From Symbiodinium natans (Eukaryota; Sar; Dinophyceae; Suessiales; Symbiodiniaceae), in assembly GCA_905221605.1 (NCBI GenBank), contig CAJNDS010002315.1, positions 465,817-497,308 of the forward strand: a DNA stretch of 31,492 bases, given 5' to 3'. The position numbers and the translations under genes are program-made. The notes beneath the pieces are model-generated. The model had not been told where the DNA came from and searched no databases. It saw only the letters and a list, made by a program, of their open reading frames with translations. Within the stretch, counting starts at the first letter, position 1. Each line of letters begins with the position of its first letter. Shown in pieces: positions 16,364-25,404 of this stretch.

Positions 16364-16558
16364 ATGGCTTCGGTTCAGGGGTGTACAACAGCCGCGTTGC
16401 AGAACTTGCGGATCCCGGGTCTGTCAGCTGCTACCCCAAGTTCATGTCGTGCGTGAGGTTTAGGGTTTAGGGTTCGGGTTTAGCTCCAACATAGAAGTGC
16501 CTTCTCTTACGAGTCCTTGGAAACCGGAGGCGCGTCGGGGTTAGCCGCCCTTGCTTGA
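16364..16558 (+). CDS. Partial gene E: two exon-like islands
   Basis: Exons proposed at 16364-16457 and 16495-16558. The first follows CCCAAAAG, is entered with one base from an earlier exon, and reads GFGSGVYNSRVAELADPG... to KFMSCV plus AG. The intervening 37 nt are almost pure heptamer sequence (GTTTAGGG start, CAACATAG end). The second exon completes AGA and reads SAFSYESLETGGASGL... to a TGA stop at 16556. Without splicing the first island meets a TAG inside the heptamers. A nearer acceptor (GGGTTTAG at 16483) would give a 26-nt intron and another open frame, so the second exon is less certain. The protein is not recognised. Confidence 0.4.
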
Positions 16559-16647
16559 AGAAACCTAAACCTTAAATTTCCTACCCTCGAAACCCTAAAC
16601 CCCGACTCCTTAAACCCAAAATCCATGAGTTTGGTTAATTTGGTTAG

Positions 16648-18310
16648 CAACTCTCCAAGATCCCAGCCGCTCCTCCGCTGCCACCGGAAATGGGGCCGTG
16701 GCAGCTCTGGGACGTCTGGCGGGCATGCGGCCACAAGCGATTCTGGTTCAACAGCCAGACCTGGCCACTGCGCGCTGTATGAGGCATTCGGCCCTGCTCC
16801 GCAAGGAGAAAAGAAGCTTTCACACTGAAAACCTTGGGGTGGCTGTGCTGGAATCAACCTCTAAGTCCAGACTCAAACAAAGGGTCCTCCTTGACTCGAG
16901 GGGTCCCGCCGAAGGTCAATGGCAAGAATCGGGCCAAGACCAAGCCTAAGGCCAGGGCAGACCACCCGCGCCCATGGATGACTCCTCATCGGATGATTCC
17001 TACAATTCCACCAAAGGGGCCTTCGTTTAGGGTTTAGGGTTTAGAGTTTAGGTTTTTGGGTTCAGGGTTTAGGGTTTCGAGTTTAGGCTCTCTTGCTGAC
17101 GGGGCGGTCAGAACATGGATCGCGCATGGGTTTCACTGGATGCTGGCTCAAGCTGCGAATACCCGAAGTGCTCCCTGGCTCCCTTGTTCGTAAACCCTAA
17201 ACCCTAAACCCTAAACCCTAAACCCTAAACCCGGAACAGCGACCGCAGCACCTGAACCCTAACCCCGGAAGCTCTAAAACTGGGCCCTAGTCCCTAAACC
17301 GCCAGAACTCAAGGCTAACCACCTGCCTGGAAATCCAACTTCCAGCTGATGCCCCACTTTCCTCGCGCCTGGAGCAGCACTTCAGGTTCTGACCCTAGAC
17401 CCTAAACCCTCAAGGGTTTTGGAGGCTACTTGGGTTGCAAGGTCTATCATCAGGGATCTAGGTTTCAATTGAAGTTGGGCATTGGGGTGCGGGCTACAAA
17501 CCCCAAGCCCGAGACCAAATCCCAAGCAGGATCCGGGAGGTTGAGGCTGCAGCTCTCTTTACCTTCCTCATAGGATCCCAAACGACCCCCACAACAGAAC
17601 CCCCCAAGCAGAAAAAGGATTTTGGTTTAGGGTTTGGGGTTTAGAGTTTAAGGTTTGGGGCAGTTTGGGGTTTAGAGTTTAGGGTTTAGGGTTGTTAAGG
17701 GGCATGCTCTGGTTTACTCCCCACACCCCGACCCCAAAGCCTAAACCCTAACCCCTCACTCTCGTGTTGGACATTTAGGGTTCAGGGTTTAGGACTTTTG
17801 GTTTAGGGTTCAGGGCCAGTGGGCCGTCGTTTGCTGGACAGGTCCCTTTGTATCATCGCGTGAACCAACAACGGGGTACTACTGCTTATGTTCTGAACCC
17901 TAACCCGCAAACCCTAAGCCCTATGCTGTTGTGGTTGAGCCCTGCTGTGGGTTTCCCACGCGCCAATGGGACCAGAAGTACATGATGGAGGAGGCTCAGG
18001 GTTTTGGGGCTTTGCAGAACCTGCAAAACCCCAAAGAGACATTGAATCGAATATCTGTCAGAGTCCAGGGTGTAGGAGTTAGAATTCAGGTTTAAGGCTT
18101 ACTACAGTTGCAGGATACCCGATAAACCCTTAGACCCCCAAACCCGAAACCCTAAATCCCCAAGAACAGCCACGGAAGCCCTCACCCGCTCCACACAAGG
18201 GTAAACGTGTAGCCACAGATAGCGAGCTAGACTGCAGGGCAATGTGGGCTTCTTTGTTTGTTCATTCAGTCAGTGCAACCCTGAACACTGGCAGTATGCA
18301 GTTATCTTGA
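16648..18310 (+). CDS. Gene F: seven phase-compatible exons ending in TGA
   Basis: Best splice model in the window. Exons: 16648 (or 16660)-16776 (PPEMGPWQLWDVWRAC..., GTATGAG donor), 16956-17024 (GRPPAPMDDSSSDDSY..., GTTTAGGG donor), 17112-17189 (NMDRAWVSLDAGSSCE..., GTAAAC), 17306-17385 (NSRLTTCLEIQLPAD..., AG|GTTC), 17814-17889 (ASGPSFAGQVPLYHRV...), 17940 (or 17919)-18089 (PCCGFPTRQWDQKYMM..., CAG|GTTTAAG) and 18170-18310 (PRKPSPAPHKGKRVAT..., TGA). Phases are 0/0, 0/0, 0/0, 0/2, 2/0, 0/0, 0/stop, so one frame runs through all seven. The first exon has a WW-like look (CGHKRFWFNSQT) but lacks a full WW domain. The family is not recognised; the start is missing. Introns are 29-428 nt and rich in heptamers. 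Confidence 0.5.
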
Positions 18311-18495
18311 AGGGGCGGGGGTTGCTCCAATCTAAACCCTAAACCCTAAATCCCCAAACCCTCTTCAAACCCTCTTCATCAGGGCACACCCGAGCCCCCT
18401 AAACTCAAAAGCCCCTGCACCCCTAAAGCCCGGAACCACAAACCTACAGCTTGAACCACGAATGCTAAACCCTGAACCCTGGGCCCTAGGGTAGG
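18311..18495. other. Interval between genes F and G
   Basis: CCCTAAA variants near 18,338-18,480 in C-rich sequence, no coding signal. Only about 185 bases separate the stop of F from the next possible start, which would fit closely packed, same-strand genes. Confidence 0.4.
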
Positions 18496-18595
18496 ATGTT
18501 CGCGTTCAGCGTTCGGCCCAGGCTCGTTTCAGAGATTTGCCGGCGGGGGTACCAGAATCCCTTGAAGCTCGGAACGCACTTGGCAGGCTTTGGGG
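18496..18595 (+). CDS. Gene G: possible first exon
   Basis: ATG at 18496 opens MFAFSVRPRLVSEICRRG... and runs to FG before a GGGTTTAGG donor in phase 1. It is basic and has an N-terminal stretch that could be a transit peptide, but no targeting call is safe. After the intron, entry at 18631 (after CCCCCAG) gives only a few residues and a TGA; other frames of 18,631-18,730 are longer (PEPGIDLNSGPYLHLG, or EFWTLLAPRLKHLP), so the second exon is unresolved. The protein is not recognised. Confidence 0.35.
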
Positions 18596-18883
18596 GTTTA
18601 GGCCCTAAACTCTAAAGCCTAAACCCCCAGCCCGAACCGGGGATTGATCTGAATTCTGGACCCTACTTGCACCTCGGTTGAAGCATCTTCCTCATGGCTC
18701 CAACCGTGACCCCGAACCCAAAATAGGGTCAGTTTAGGGTTCAGGGTGTATGGCTTAGGGTTTAGAGTTTGAGTGCACCTCCACTTGGCAGATCTAGGAG
18801 GCTTATGAGGTACGCGATAGCCCTAGTAAAATTACTTAAAACCCCACCATGAACCTTCAAGTAGGGGTCTGGAGTTTGATACT

Positions 18884-18962
18884 AAACCCTAAACCCTAAA
18901 CCCTAAACCCTAAACCCTAAACCCTAAACCCTAAACCCTAAACCCTAAACCCTAAACCCTAC
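18884..18962 (-). repeat. Perfect CCCTAAA array
   Basis: Eleven consecutive perfect heptamers in the CCCTAAA orientation, flanked by unique sequence. Just before it, CCATGAACCTTCAAGTA resembles CCATGAACCTTCAAATA at the very start of the window (positions 10-26), hinting at a second, diverged repeat unit. Confidence 0.95.
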
Positions 18963-19535
18963 ACTGAGAGAGGGAGAAGATGCTTCGACTCCAGGTCCCT
19001 CCTCCTCTCGTTAAACCCTAAACCCCTTCTCGAGGTCCATGGGAGGTTGGCAGCCCAATGTTCCCTCATATGGGGTAGGGTTTATATTTCTGTTTTTGGT
19101 GAGTGTATATAAGCTTCCTTTTCAATATTGGTGAGTGTATATACTTGGTCTCCTTTTAGGGGTACAAGAAATATATACCCTGCTTCATATGGGGTATTTC
19201 CCAAAGCCCGAAACCCTAAACCCCCCAAAAACACGTTAATCCTCGTTGAAGGAACCCCCAAAAAGTGCACCCCAATTTTTGGGAAACTTCCATGTATTTA
19301 CTTACGAGGCTCCCGCTCCTTCCCTAAGCTTCCCTAATCTTCGGTTTAGGGTTCAGGATTGAGGGTTTAGGGTTGGACGTCTTGAGAGCCGAATTTGAAT
19401 GACCCCGGGGTAGTTCTCGAGCGCAGTGCTCTCGCGCTTTAGGGTTTTAAGGCTGAAGGGGGGTTTCGGGTTTTTAGGGGTTGAGGCTTTGGGAGTTTTT
19501 TGGGGGTTGGGTTTTTGGATCTTCGGTGTCGTGAG
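18963..19535. other. Non-coding interval with small direct repeats
   Basis: Holds a direct repeat GGTGAGTGTATATA (about 19,098 and 19,130), a repeated CTTCATATGGGGTA-type word (about 19,065 and 19,185), scattered heptamers and a T/G-rich stretch near 19,440-19,520. Short frames exist on both strands but none is protein-like or joins its neighbours. Confidence 0.4.
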
Positions 19536-19687
19536 CTCTCTGGCTGCACTGCGCAAGCTGGCCTAATCCGGCTGTCGCGCACCATCGGGCACATTTCTAT
19601 GTCCACTGCACCAAAGTCGGAGCTTTGTTGTTGCTTACAGACTTCTGGCATTTCATGGACTACAAGGTTGACGACGTGGCAGCATGA
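19536..19687 (+). CDS. Gene H: possible terminal exon
   Basis: After GTGTCGTGAG the frame, entered with one base from upstream, reads LWLHCASWPNPAVAHHRA... through KVGALLLLTDFWHFMDY to KVDDVAA and TGA at 19685, 49 codons. The aromatic, His-rich composition with an acidic end looks like protein, and the other two frames are less plausible though one is open for longer. The stop makes it a terminal exon; the preceding exon was not found. Not recognised. Confidence 0.38.
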
Positions 19688-20232
19688 ACCCTTGGTCACT
19701 GAGACAGCTCCGCGAAAAGCTGGACCCGTTGTTTACACCGCATTGGCTACTAACCTGAACTCGAGATTTTAGAAGTGGACCTCGGGAATAGTGTTTAGGA
19801 TTTGGGAGGCCCTGTTACCATCATTCCCTATTAAGACCTGGTAAGTAAGGGGTCCAGACCACCAAAAGAGTGTTTGGGGGCCGTACAAAAAGAACCAGAC
19901 AATATGAATTATAAAGACTGGTTTTCTAGACCTTGCATCTAGACAGATCAGCAACACTTTCCCAACCCACCCTTACATCGTATGTCATTGCTAGGTCGGA
20001 TCGGATGATGACCCTAAACCCAAACTTACCGTGCGTAGATTGCTGCGCCGCGGGCCGTGCTGCTCAGAACTCACTTGCAAAGGCACCTACCGCCCAATTC
20101 GGAACGCGAAATGTCGAAACCCATAGCCGAAGCTCCAAGTCCCTGAATTTCGAAGCTCCAAGTCCCTAAATTTTACGCAAAACCCCACCCTAAACCCTAA
20201 ATCCGAAAGCGGGTTAGGCGTTTAGCCTTTAG
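19688..20232. other. Unassigned interval
   Basis: Mostly unique sequence with little heptamer content. Contains the 23-bp repeat listed separately and a few open frames without protein character. No gene can be supported. Confidence 0.35.
20128..20173 (+). repeat. 23-bp tandem duplication
   Basis: CGAAGCTCCAAGTCCCTGAA at 20128 recurs at 20151 with one substitution (CTAAA for CTGAA). Two copies only. Confidence 0.9.
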
Positions 20233-20319
20233 GGGTTGGGTTCGGGCTCCTGTGCCGAAAAGGATCGTGGGCCCGCGGAAACAGAAGTGGACAGGCGCAG
20301 CGCTGCTAAGAGTCCGGAG
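20233..20319 (+). CDS. Exon-like island I
   Basis: Entered after GCCTTTAG with one base, reads GWVRAPVPKRIVGPRKQK... to GAALLRVR and ends AG|GTTTTGG in phase 2. Strongly basic. Acceptor and donor both come from heptamer-like sequence. It has not been joined to a neighbour; the next good island (20538) starts in phase 0. Not recognised. Confidence 0.35.
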
Positions 20320-20537
20320 GTTTTGGGTTGAAGGCTCGTGAGGGATTGAGGGGTTAGGGCTTGGGGTTCAGGGTTTAGGGGCCAACTACAATGTCTAGTT
20401 TGGGTAGTCTAGATTATGTACATCATTAACAGAATGATTAGGGGGATATGTTGCTCGTAAGCCCTTGGAGGCGTATGGGTCTAGTCCTTCATTGCGAGTT
20501 GTCTAGAAGGAGAAGCCCTTTGGGGTTCCCGATTTAG

Positions 20538-21093
20538 GGCCTTGGGGTGGAGGGCGTGCTGTGCATGCGATGCCCCTGCTTGAGGGTGTTCACCAAACCA
20601 AAATGGGCACCAGCGTACTACTATGTGCTTAAGGTCCCCAAAAACATCTTCCTTAAAAAGGTATAGTATAGGGATTATTCTCTTGTATTGTTTTGGGGTT
20701 CTGAGGTAGGGTTGAGGTTTGAGGGCTGTCCGGCCCAGTCGGCCGCACGACCCGTCTGTACGCAGTCATCACAGTCCCAGACTGGTTCTTAGTAGGGAAT
20801 GAGGGAATGAGGGCCCTTTTTCTTCCCTTTAAGGGATTATCCAAGGGGCCCTCATTCCCTCATACTCTTCTAAGAACCAGGGGGCAGTCTCAGGGGTTCC
20901 CAAGCACATGTTGGCCACACGAGCTGAATCGCGGAAAGAGCTACTGCAGTTGGAATTGGCAACGCGCGACATGGTTGAAGTCCTCGCTGATTTCCAGTCG
21001 CACCAGCACATCCCGGGCTGGTCTTGTTACTTTCTGGGCCAATGCTTTGCAGGAAGACGCTCGCAACTGACACTGCCTGTGTCGCACCGCTGC
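20538..21093 (+). CDS. Partial gene J: two exons around a fold-back intron
   Basis: Exon 20538-20660 follows GATTTAG and reads GLGVEGVLCMRCPCLRVF... to KVPKNIFLKK, ending phase 0 at GTATAG. Exon 20905-about 21093 follows GGTTCCCAAG in phase 0 and reads HMLATRAESRKELLQLEL... to GQCFAGRRSQ and SHRCG. The second exon has a heptad-like, charged helix (RKELLQLELATRDMVEVL) and is open for over 60 codons. The 244-nt intron contains a long inverted repeat. The 3' end is unclear; a GC donor at 21094 is possible. If the intron is read through in another frame, a protein-like stretch (RLYAVITVPDWF) also appears, so alternative exons cannot be excluded. Not recognised. Confidence 0.42.
20782..20880. repeat. 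Fold-back inverted repeat, 35-bp arms
   Basis: Left arm 20782-20816 (starts CTGGTTCTTAG, ends GAGGGCCC) pairs with right arm 20846-20880 (ends CTAAGAACCAG); the inner 18 bases match perfectly and the outer 11 match, with a few mismatches between. The loop is 29 nt. It lies inside the proposed intron of gene J and could be a miniature inverted-repeat element or an RNA hairpin. Confidence 0.9.
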
Positions 21094-21681
21094 GGCCTAA
21101 ACCCCTCAAACCCTAAACCCCACCCTGAACCCTTCAAACCCCTGAACCCCAAAATCCCCAAAGCCCCAAAACCCCAAAACCCTGAACTCCAAAACCCCCC
21201 AAGCCCTGAACCCTTCCTAACCCAAGCCTGAAGCTTGAGACGAGAAAACATCCGAATCCCGATGGGCCCATGCCCCCTAAACCGCCCCTAACCTAGGGTT
21301 TCGGTTTAGGGTTTTATTGTTTAGGGTTTAGGGTTTAGGGTTTAGGGTTTAGGGTTTAGGGTTTAGGGTTTAGGGTTTAGGGTTTAGGGTTTCGGAAATT
21401 ATGGTTTAGGTACACATCTCCCACCTCCCAATCCCAGCTCATCTGAGAGCTTCCCTGAGCGGTCTCCTTGGCCCTAAACCCACACCCTACAGCCCTAAGG
21501 CCCTAGTTCAAGCTTCACGGTTTCCTTCCTAAACCCCAAACCCGAAACCCTAAACCCCAAACCCTAAACCCTAAACCCCAAGCCCTAAGCCCTAAGCCTC
21601 CTCAACTAGAGGGTTTAAGGTTTAGGGATGGGGGATTCCCTTAGCCCTAAAGACGCCCAAAGCCCGCCTTAACTTGAACAG
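21094..21681. other. Heptamer-rich interval
   Basis: C-rich variants (AACCCCAAA-type) at 21,100-21,210, a TTTAGGG array at about 21,320-21,393, and CCCTAAA variants at 21,530-21,590. Small islands at about 21,400-21,470 are open but too short to call. Confidence 0.45.
21320..21393 (+). repeat. TTTAGGG array
   Basis: About ten consecutive TTTAGGG heptamers, nearly all perfect, on the + strand. Confidence 0.95.
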
Positions 21682-21748
21682 GTTTCGGATCCGACCCGTC
21701 TTTACAATGCCTTTCGTTGAGGGCCCTGCTGGAGGCGCCGGGCGAAGG
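21682..21748 (+). CDS. Exon-like island L
   Basis: Follows CTTGAACAG, entered with one base, reads FRIRPVFTMPFVEGPAGG to GRR, and ends at AGG|GTTTAGGG in phase 0. A second frame (VSDPTRLYNAFR) ends in TGA. Not joined to a neighbour and not recognised. Confidence 0.33.
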
Positions 21749-21945
21749 GTTTAGGGTTTCAGGGTTTAGGGTTTCAAGGTTTAGGGTTTGAGGGTTTCGG
21801 GTCTAGGGTGTAGGGCTTTTGTTTGAAGGGGTTTCGGGCCTTAGCCTCGTCAACCCCAAACCTAGAAACGGTCAGGGATCCCTACACTAAACGCCAAATC
21901 CTTTACAACAACTAAACTTTTCAACCCTGAACGTACCCCAAGCCA

Positions 21946-22203
21946 CTAACTTCCGTGCTGGAACCGTTCTTGGCTCAGTGTGTAGAAGTAGTCAACACCC
22001 GACGTAGTTTGGGTTAGGGATACTGCCCATTGCCCGAAACCACTGATGGTCAGGACACGAGAAATAACTTCGTCAGTAGCAAGTCTAGGATTCTCCCTGT
22101 ATGCCATCCCACGACAATAGGGGGCCCAAAACATAGCCCCCCCAAATAGTAGGATTCCGTTATAATAAGAACCCCGATAAGGTACCCCTATGTTCGAAAC
22201 CAC
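21946..22203 (-). CDS. Uncertain 85-codon frame on the - strand
   Basis: From ATG at 22203 this reads MVSNIGVPYRGSYYNG, then a hydrophobic stretch ILLFGGAMFWAPYC that could be one membrane segment, then a soluble part ending RFQHGS and a stop at 21946. It is the only protein-like frame on this strand between 16 and 23 kb, against the direction of all other islands. The + strand here has no good alternative. It could be an unrelated small gene, a repeat fragment or chance; not recognised. Confidence 0.28.
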   Translation of the reverse strand: MVSNIGVPYRGSYYNGILLFGGAMFWAPYCRGMAYRENPRLATDEVISRVLTISGFGQWAVSLTQTTSGVDYFYTLSQERFQHGS

Positions 22204-22762
22204 CGCATGGTTGGGCCCGATTGGCTGAAGTCCCAGCCGTTTGCATACTAAGGCTTCGGCCGGACTTTGGAAAACTGAAGCTCCTCAATTGGTGTGGGAC
22301 CTGTGTGGGGTGGATGTCAAAGCAGTTTTCATGGGTTGCCCTGCTAGATCCCTCTGTACTACCCCATCCTAGGTTCCCCTTATTAACCTTAACTAGGCTT
22401 AATTCTCCCTAGATATCCTTAGTTTTTGGAGGGGATTCTGGGGGGGAGTGGGGTAGTATAGAGGGGGGTAGTAGGGAAACCCATGAAGTTTAGGGTCCTG
22501 GTGTGGCGGGGGGGGGGGGGGGGGGGCTCGGCCTGGGGAGTTGCATATCGAGTTTGCGAATCCGACCCTCACAAAACCCCACCCCAAACCCTACGACCCC
22601 CACCCCCTAGGTCCCAAACCCTAAACCCCAAACCTTAAACCCTAAGCCCCGAACCTCAGGCCCTAAGCGCTAAACCCTAGACCCTAGACCTTAAACCCTA
22701 AACCCTAAACCCTAAACCCTAAAGCCTAAACCCTAAACCCTAAACCCTCCCAAAATAATAAG
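22204..22762. other. Interval with poly-G and CCCTAAA array
   Basis: A + strand frame at about 22,276-22,390 (LLNWCGTCVGWMSKQF...) is open but unsupported by splice signals. A run of 19 G lies at 22508-22526. CCCTAAA heptamers and variants occupy about 22,610-22,748. Confidence 0.4.
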
Positions 22763-23259
22763 AGGCAGCTTCGCCCTTCTGAGCCGACTTTCGTCGGCAC
22801 CCAGGGAGCGGCAGGCTTGGGGGACTGGACTGAGACGGACAGCTCCAGGAGGCCTAGGGTTTAGGGTTTAGGGTTTAGGGTTTAGGGATTAAGGATGCTT
22901 GGGGTTGAGGGTTCAGGGATGTTCGGGGAGTTTTCGGGGATTAAGGTGCATAGCCGGGTTGCTCCGCCAGCAGAGGCTCAGGGAAGACATTGTTTTTGGA
23001 TGTTGGCCCACCAGCGAACCCAATTTACCACACCCTGAAGCCTAAACCCGACAACCGTAAACCCACAACTTCGGATCATAGGCAACCACGCTTCTTTCGT
23101 GCACACTCACACTCAGTGTCCCTCAAACCTGGGCTCTCTCTCTTGCTTCGTTCTCCATCAATGGAGGAGAAGGAGCCGCCAGGAACAAAAAGCCTCGAAG
23201 AGTTCTGCCTAGAGTCGGAAGGTTCAGGGCTTAGGGTTCCACTAGAGTATAATGTTTAG
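22763..23259 (+). CDS. Gene N: two exons with a 102-codon terminal exon
   Basis: Exon 22763-22858 follows AATAATAAG and reads RQLRPSEPTFVGTQGA... to SSRRPR, ending phase 0 at AGG|GTTTAGGG. The 95-nt intron begins with four heptamers and ends GGTGCATAG. Exon 22954-23259 is in phase and open for 102 codons to a TAG, unusually long for this region: it reads PGCSASRGSGKTLFLDVG... through a Pro/Arg/His-rich middle and an acidic end, MEEKEPPGTKSLEEFCLESE. ASRGSGKT matches the Walker A pattern [AG]x4GK[ST], but nothing else of an NTPase is present, so I treat that as chance. The start is missing. It is the last + strand gene before the AT-rich block. Not recognised. Confidence 0.5.
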
Positions 23260-24602
23260 GGTCTTACAACTTGGTAGTGCATCCTTGTTGCACAACTTCT
23301 CCCTTCATATGAAGAAATGAATGGAAAAATCATGATTTATCTCAACATTTGATAGATTTTATATTTCTATACATCTTGATTGATCAGATATAATAATCTA
23401 TTTTATAAATTATGTTGATCTTTGATTTTTCTGATATTATCAGAAAATTTCGAGAATTGATGTAATCTCTCCTTTTATTTGAGGGCTGATTTTTTATATT
23501 CAAAAAGAATGTTTCATGATCAAAGAAGTATTATTGAAAAATATTATGGTGCAATATGAAAAGTATGGATGGTGATTTTCTTCTATTGGAAATTTGTATT
23601 TAGTTGCTTGAATAAGAATAAATATCAATATGTATCTATTAGAATAATGATGGTATGATTTTATTCGATGAATTTAAGAATATCTTTGAGATTAATATCG
23701 ATAAAAATTATATGGGTTTGGATGATATATTTTATATAATTCTCTAAATTTTGAAATGGAAAATATATATTTAGATAATATTCTTCTTAATTAAATTTAC
23801 GAAGGATGATTTCTAAATTTTCTGAATTTTTTGAATATATATGGATATAGAAATTGGATTATTATAGATTAATCGATTTATTTAGATTTCAAGGTTCGGA
23901 ATAAATGATATTCATTATGATGATAATTAATGATATGATTTTTGTTCTTATCTAGATTCTAGATTATAATATGGAAATTATTGATTAATGATAGATTTAA
24001 TGAGGTATTGTTTTTAATAACAAATAATGAAAAAAATTTAGGATTCGAGGATTATTTAAGTGTATCTTTTCAAAATGCCGAAAAAATATATTTTGATTTT
24101 TGAAATTTCATGCGATATTTCTCATATTCGATTGGATCTCAAATTTATATTATAGTTGGATCGAAAATGGATATTCTGATTTTATTTTTATCGAATTAGA
24201 TATATTTTTTGAAATTTTTTATAGCATTCATAGATGAGAGGATATATGATGAGGGATAGATTAATCACAAAGATTAATTAAGATCCGGCATAAGAGGTTT
24301 CTATTCCCAAAAATATCAATTAAGAAATAGAAGGAATCAATCTAAGATAAAAAATGAAGTTGTATCGATTGGACTTGATGAATCACGATGTGAGAACAAT
24401 ATATGAATCTTCTATATCATTGATTTATCTTTCCTCATGATATGATATCGTCTTAGCCGGATAATATCGGAATATATTCTTCCAATTGCTAGAGATTTCG
24501 AAGATATTGCCCGATAGAATCTGAATGATTTCTTTCCGTTTGGGCAGGAGTTTTTTTATAATCTTTCCGATCAAATTGACAAATTGAAATAATCATACGA
24601 GA

Positions 24603-24845
24603 TTGTCCATCAATACCTTCTCCAAGGGAGTTGTGTGCCCCAAACGCGGCTCCGAGTTGTCGTTGCTCCCGGAGCAGGGGCGTGACTTTATGCCACTCCT
24701 TCATCCATTACTCCCTGATATTATATTTTCGGATATTCTCAACATACGATTGGGAATATCTATTTTCGGGAAAGATTTGGAATATATTTATTATCATCAA
24801 TCTCTTGGTCATTTTGGATATCATATTATGGATTTTATGAGATAA
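24603..24845 (+). CDS. Protein-like frame 1 in the AT-rich block
   Basis: An 80-codon frame (TTG at its first codon; possibly an exon) reads INTFSKGVVCPKRGSE..., continues PLLHPLLPDIIFSDIL and ends HIMDFMR before TAA. The first part lies on a locally GC-richer segment (about 24,608-24,716), unlike its surroundings. Eighty open codons are unlikely by chance in such AT-rich DNA. Not recognised. Confidence 0.3.
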   Translation: MSINTFSKGVVCPKRGSELSLLPEQGRDFMPLLHPLLPDIIFSDILNIRLGISIFGKDLEYIYYHQSLGHFGYHIMDFMR

Positions 24846-24959
24846 GGGACTAAATATGGAATTCATAATTCTCTCCATAATACGATTCATAGATTCATTA
24901 AGATGGTTGATTTGAGATCTATCTTGGGATCCATGGGATTGATAATTGAAGATCCGTAA

Positions 24960-25130
24960 TTCCGACCTGCTGACACTTTGCTCATGGCGCCACCTAGTAT
25001 GAAACCGAATTCGTGGAGGAAATTCCCTAGGTTTGCTCTCAATATTGTTAATTTTTCTCCGGTGCTTGGGGGAATCGAATATGGATATATGATTCTTCTA
25101 TCTAATCTTTATGAGAAGGATGATACGTAA
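24960..25130 (+). CDS. Protein-like frame 2 in the AT-rich block
   Basis: Open from 24960 with an ATG at 24984 (MAPPSMKPNSWRKF...), then PRFALNIVNFSPVLGG and an end NLYEKDDT before TAA. Also on locally raised GC. It may be an exon of the same gene as frames 1 and 3, but I could not fix splice sites. Confidence 0.3.
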   Translation, partial: FRPADTLLMAPPSMKPNSWRKFPRFALNIVNFSPVLGGIEYGYMILLSNLYEKDDT

Positions 25131-25404
25131 TTTAAAAAATACCATGGAATATCAAAGATCGATTATTTGATATAATTTTTTTCTTTTTCATATTTTGCAT
25201 ATATACCGTAAGATGCATATGGAAAATTTTCAGGGAATTGAATCTCTTGAAATGATCTTATACTTATATTAGGAATGATAACGTTGTATGGAGCTCCCAG
25301 GCATTTTCTTTGTGAGATTGTATTATATCTCTGCGAGATTGTATTTGTTGCTGGTCGACGCTGTATTGATTGGTGAATAGACGCTTGATATTCTCATGCG
25401 ATGA

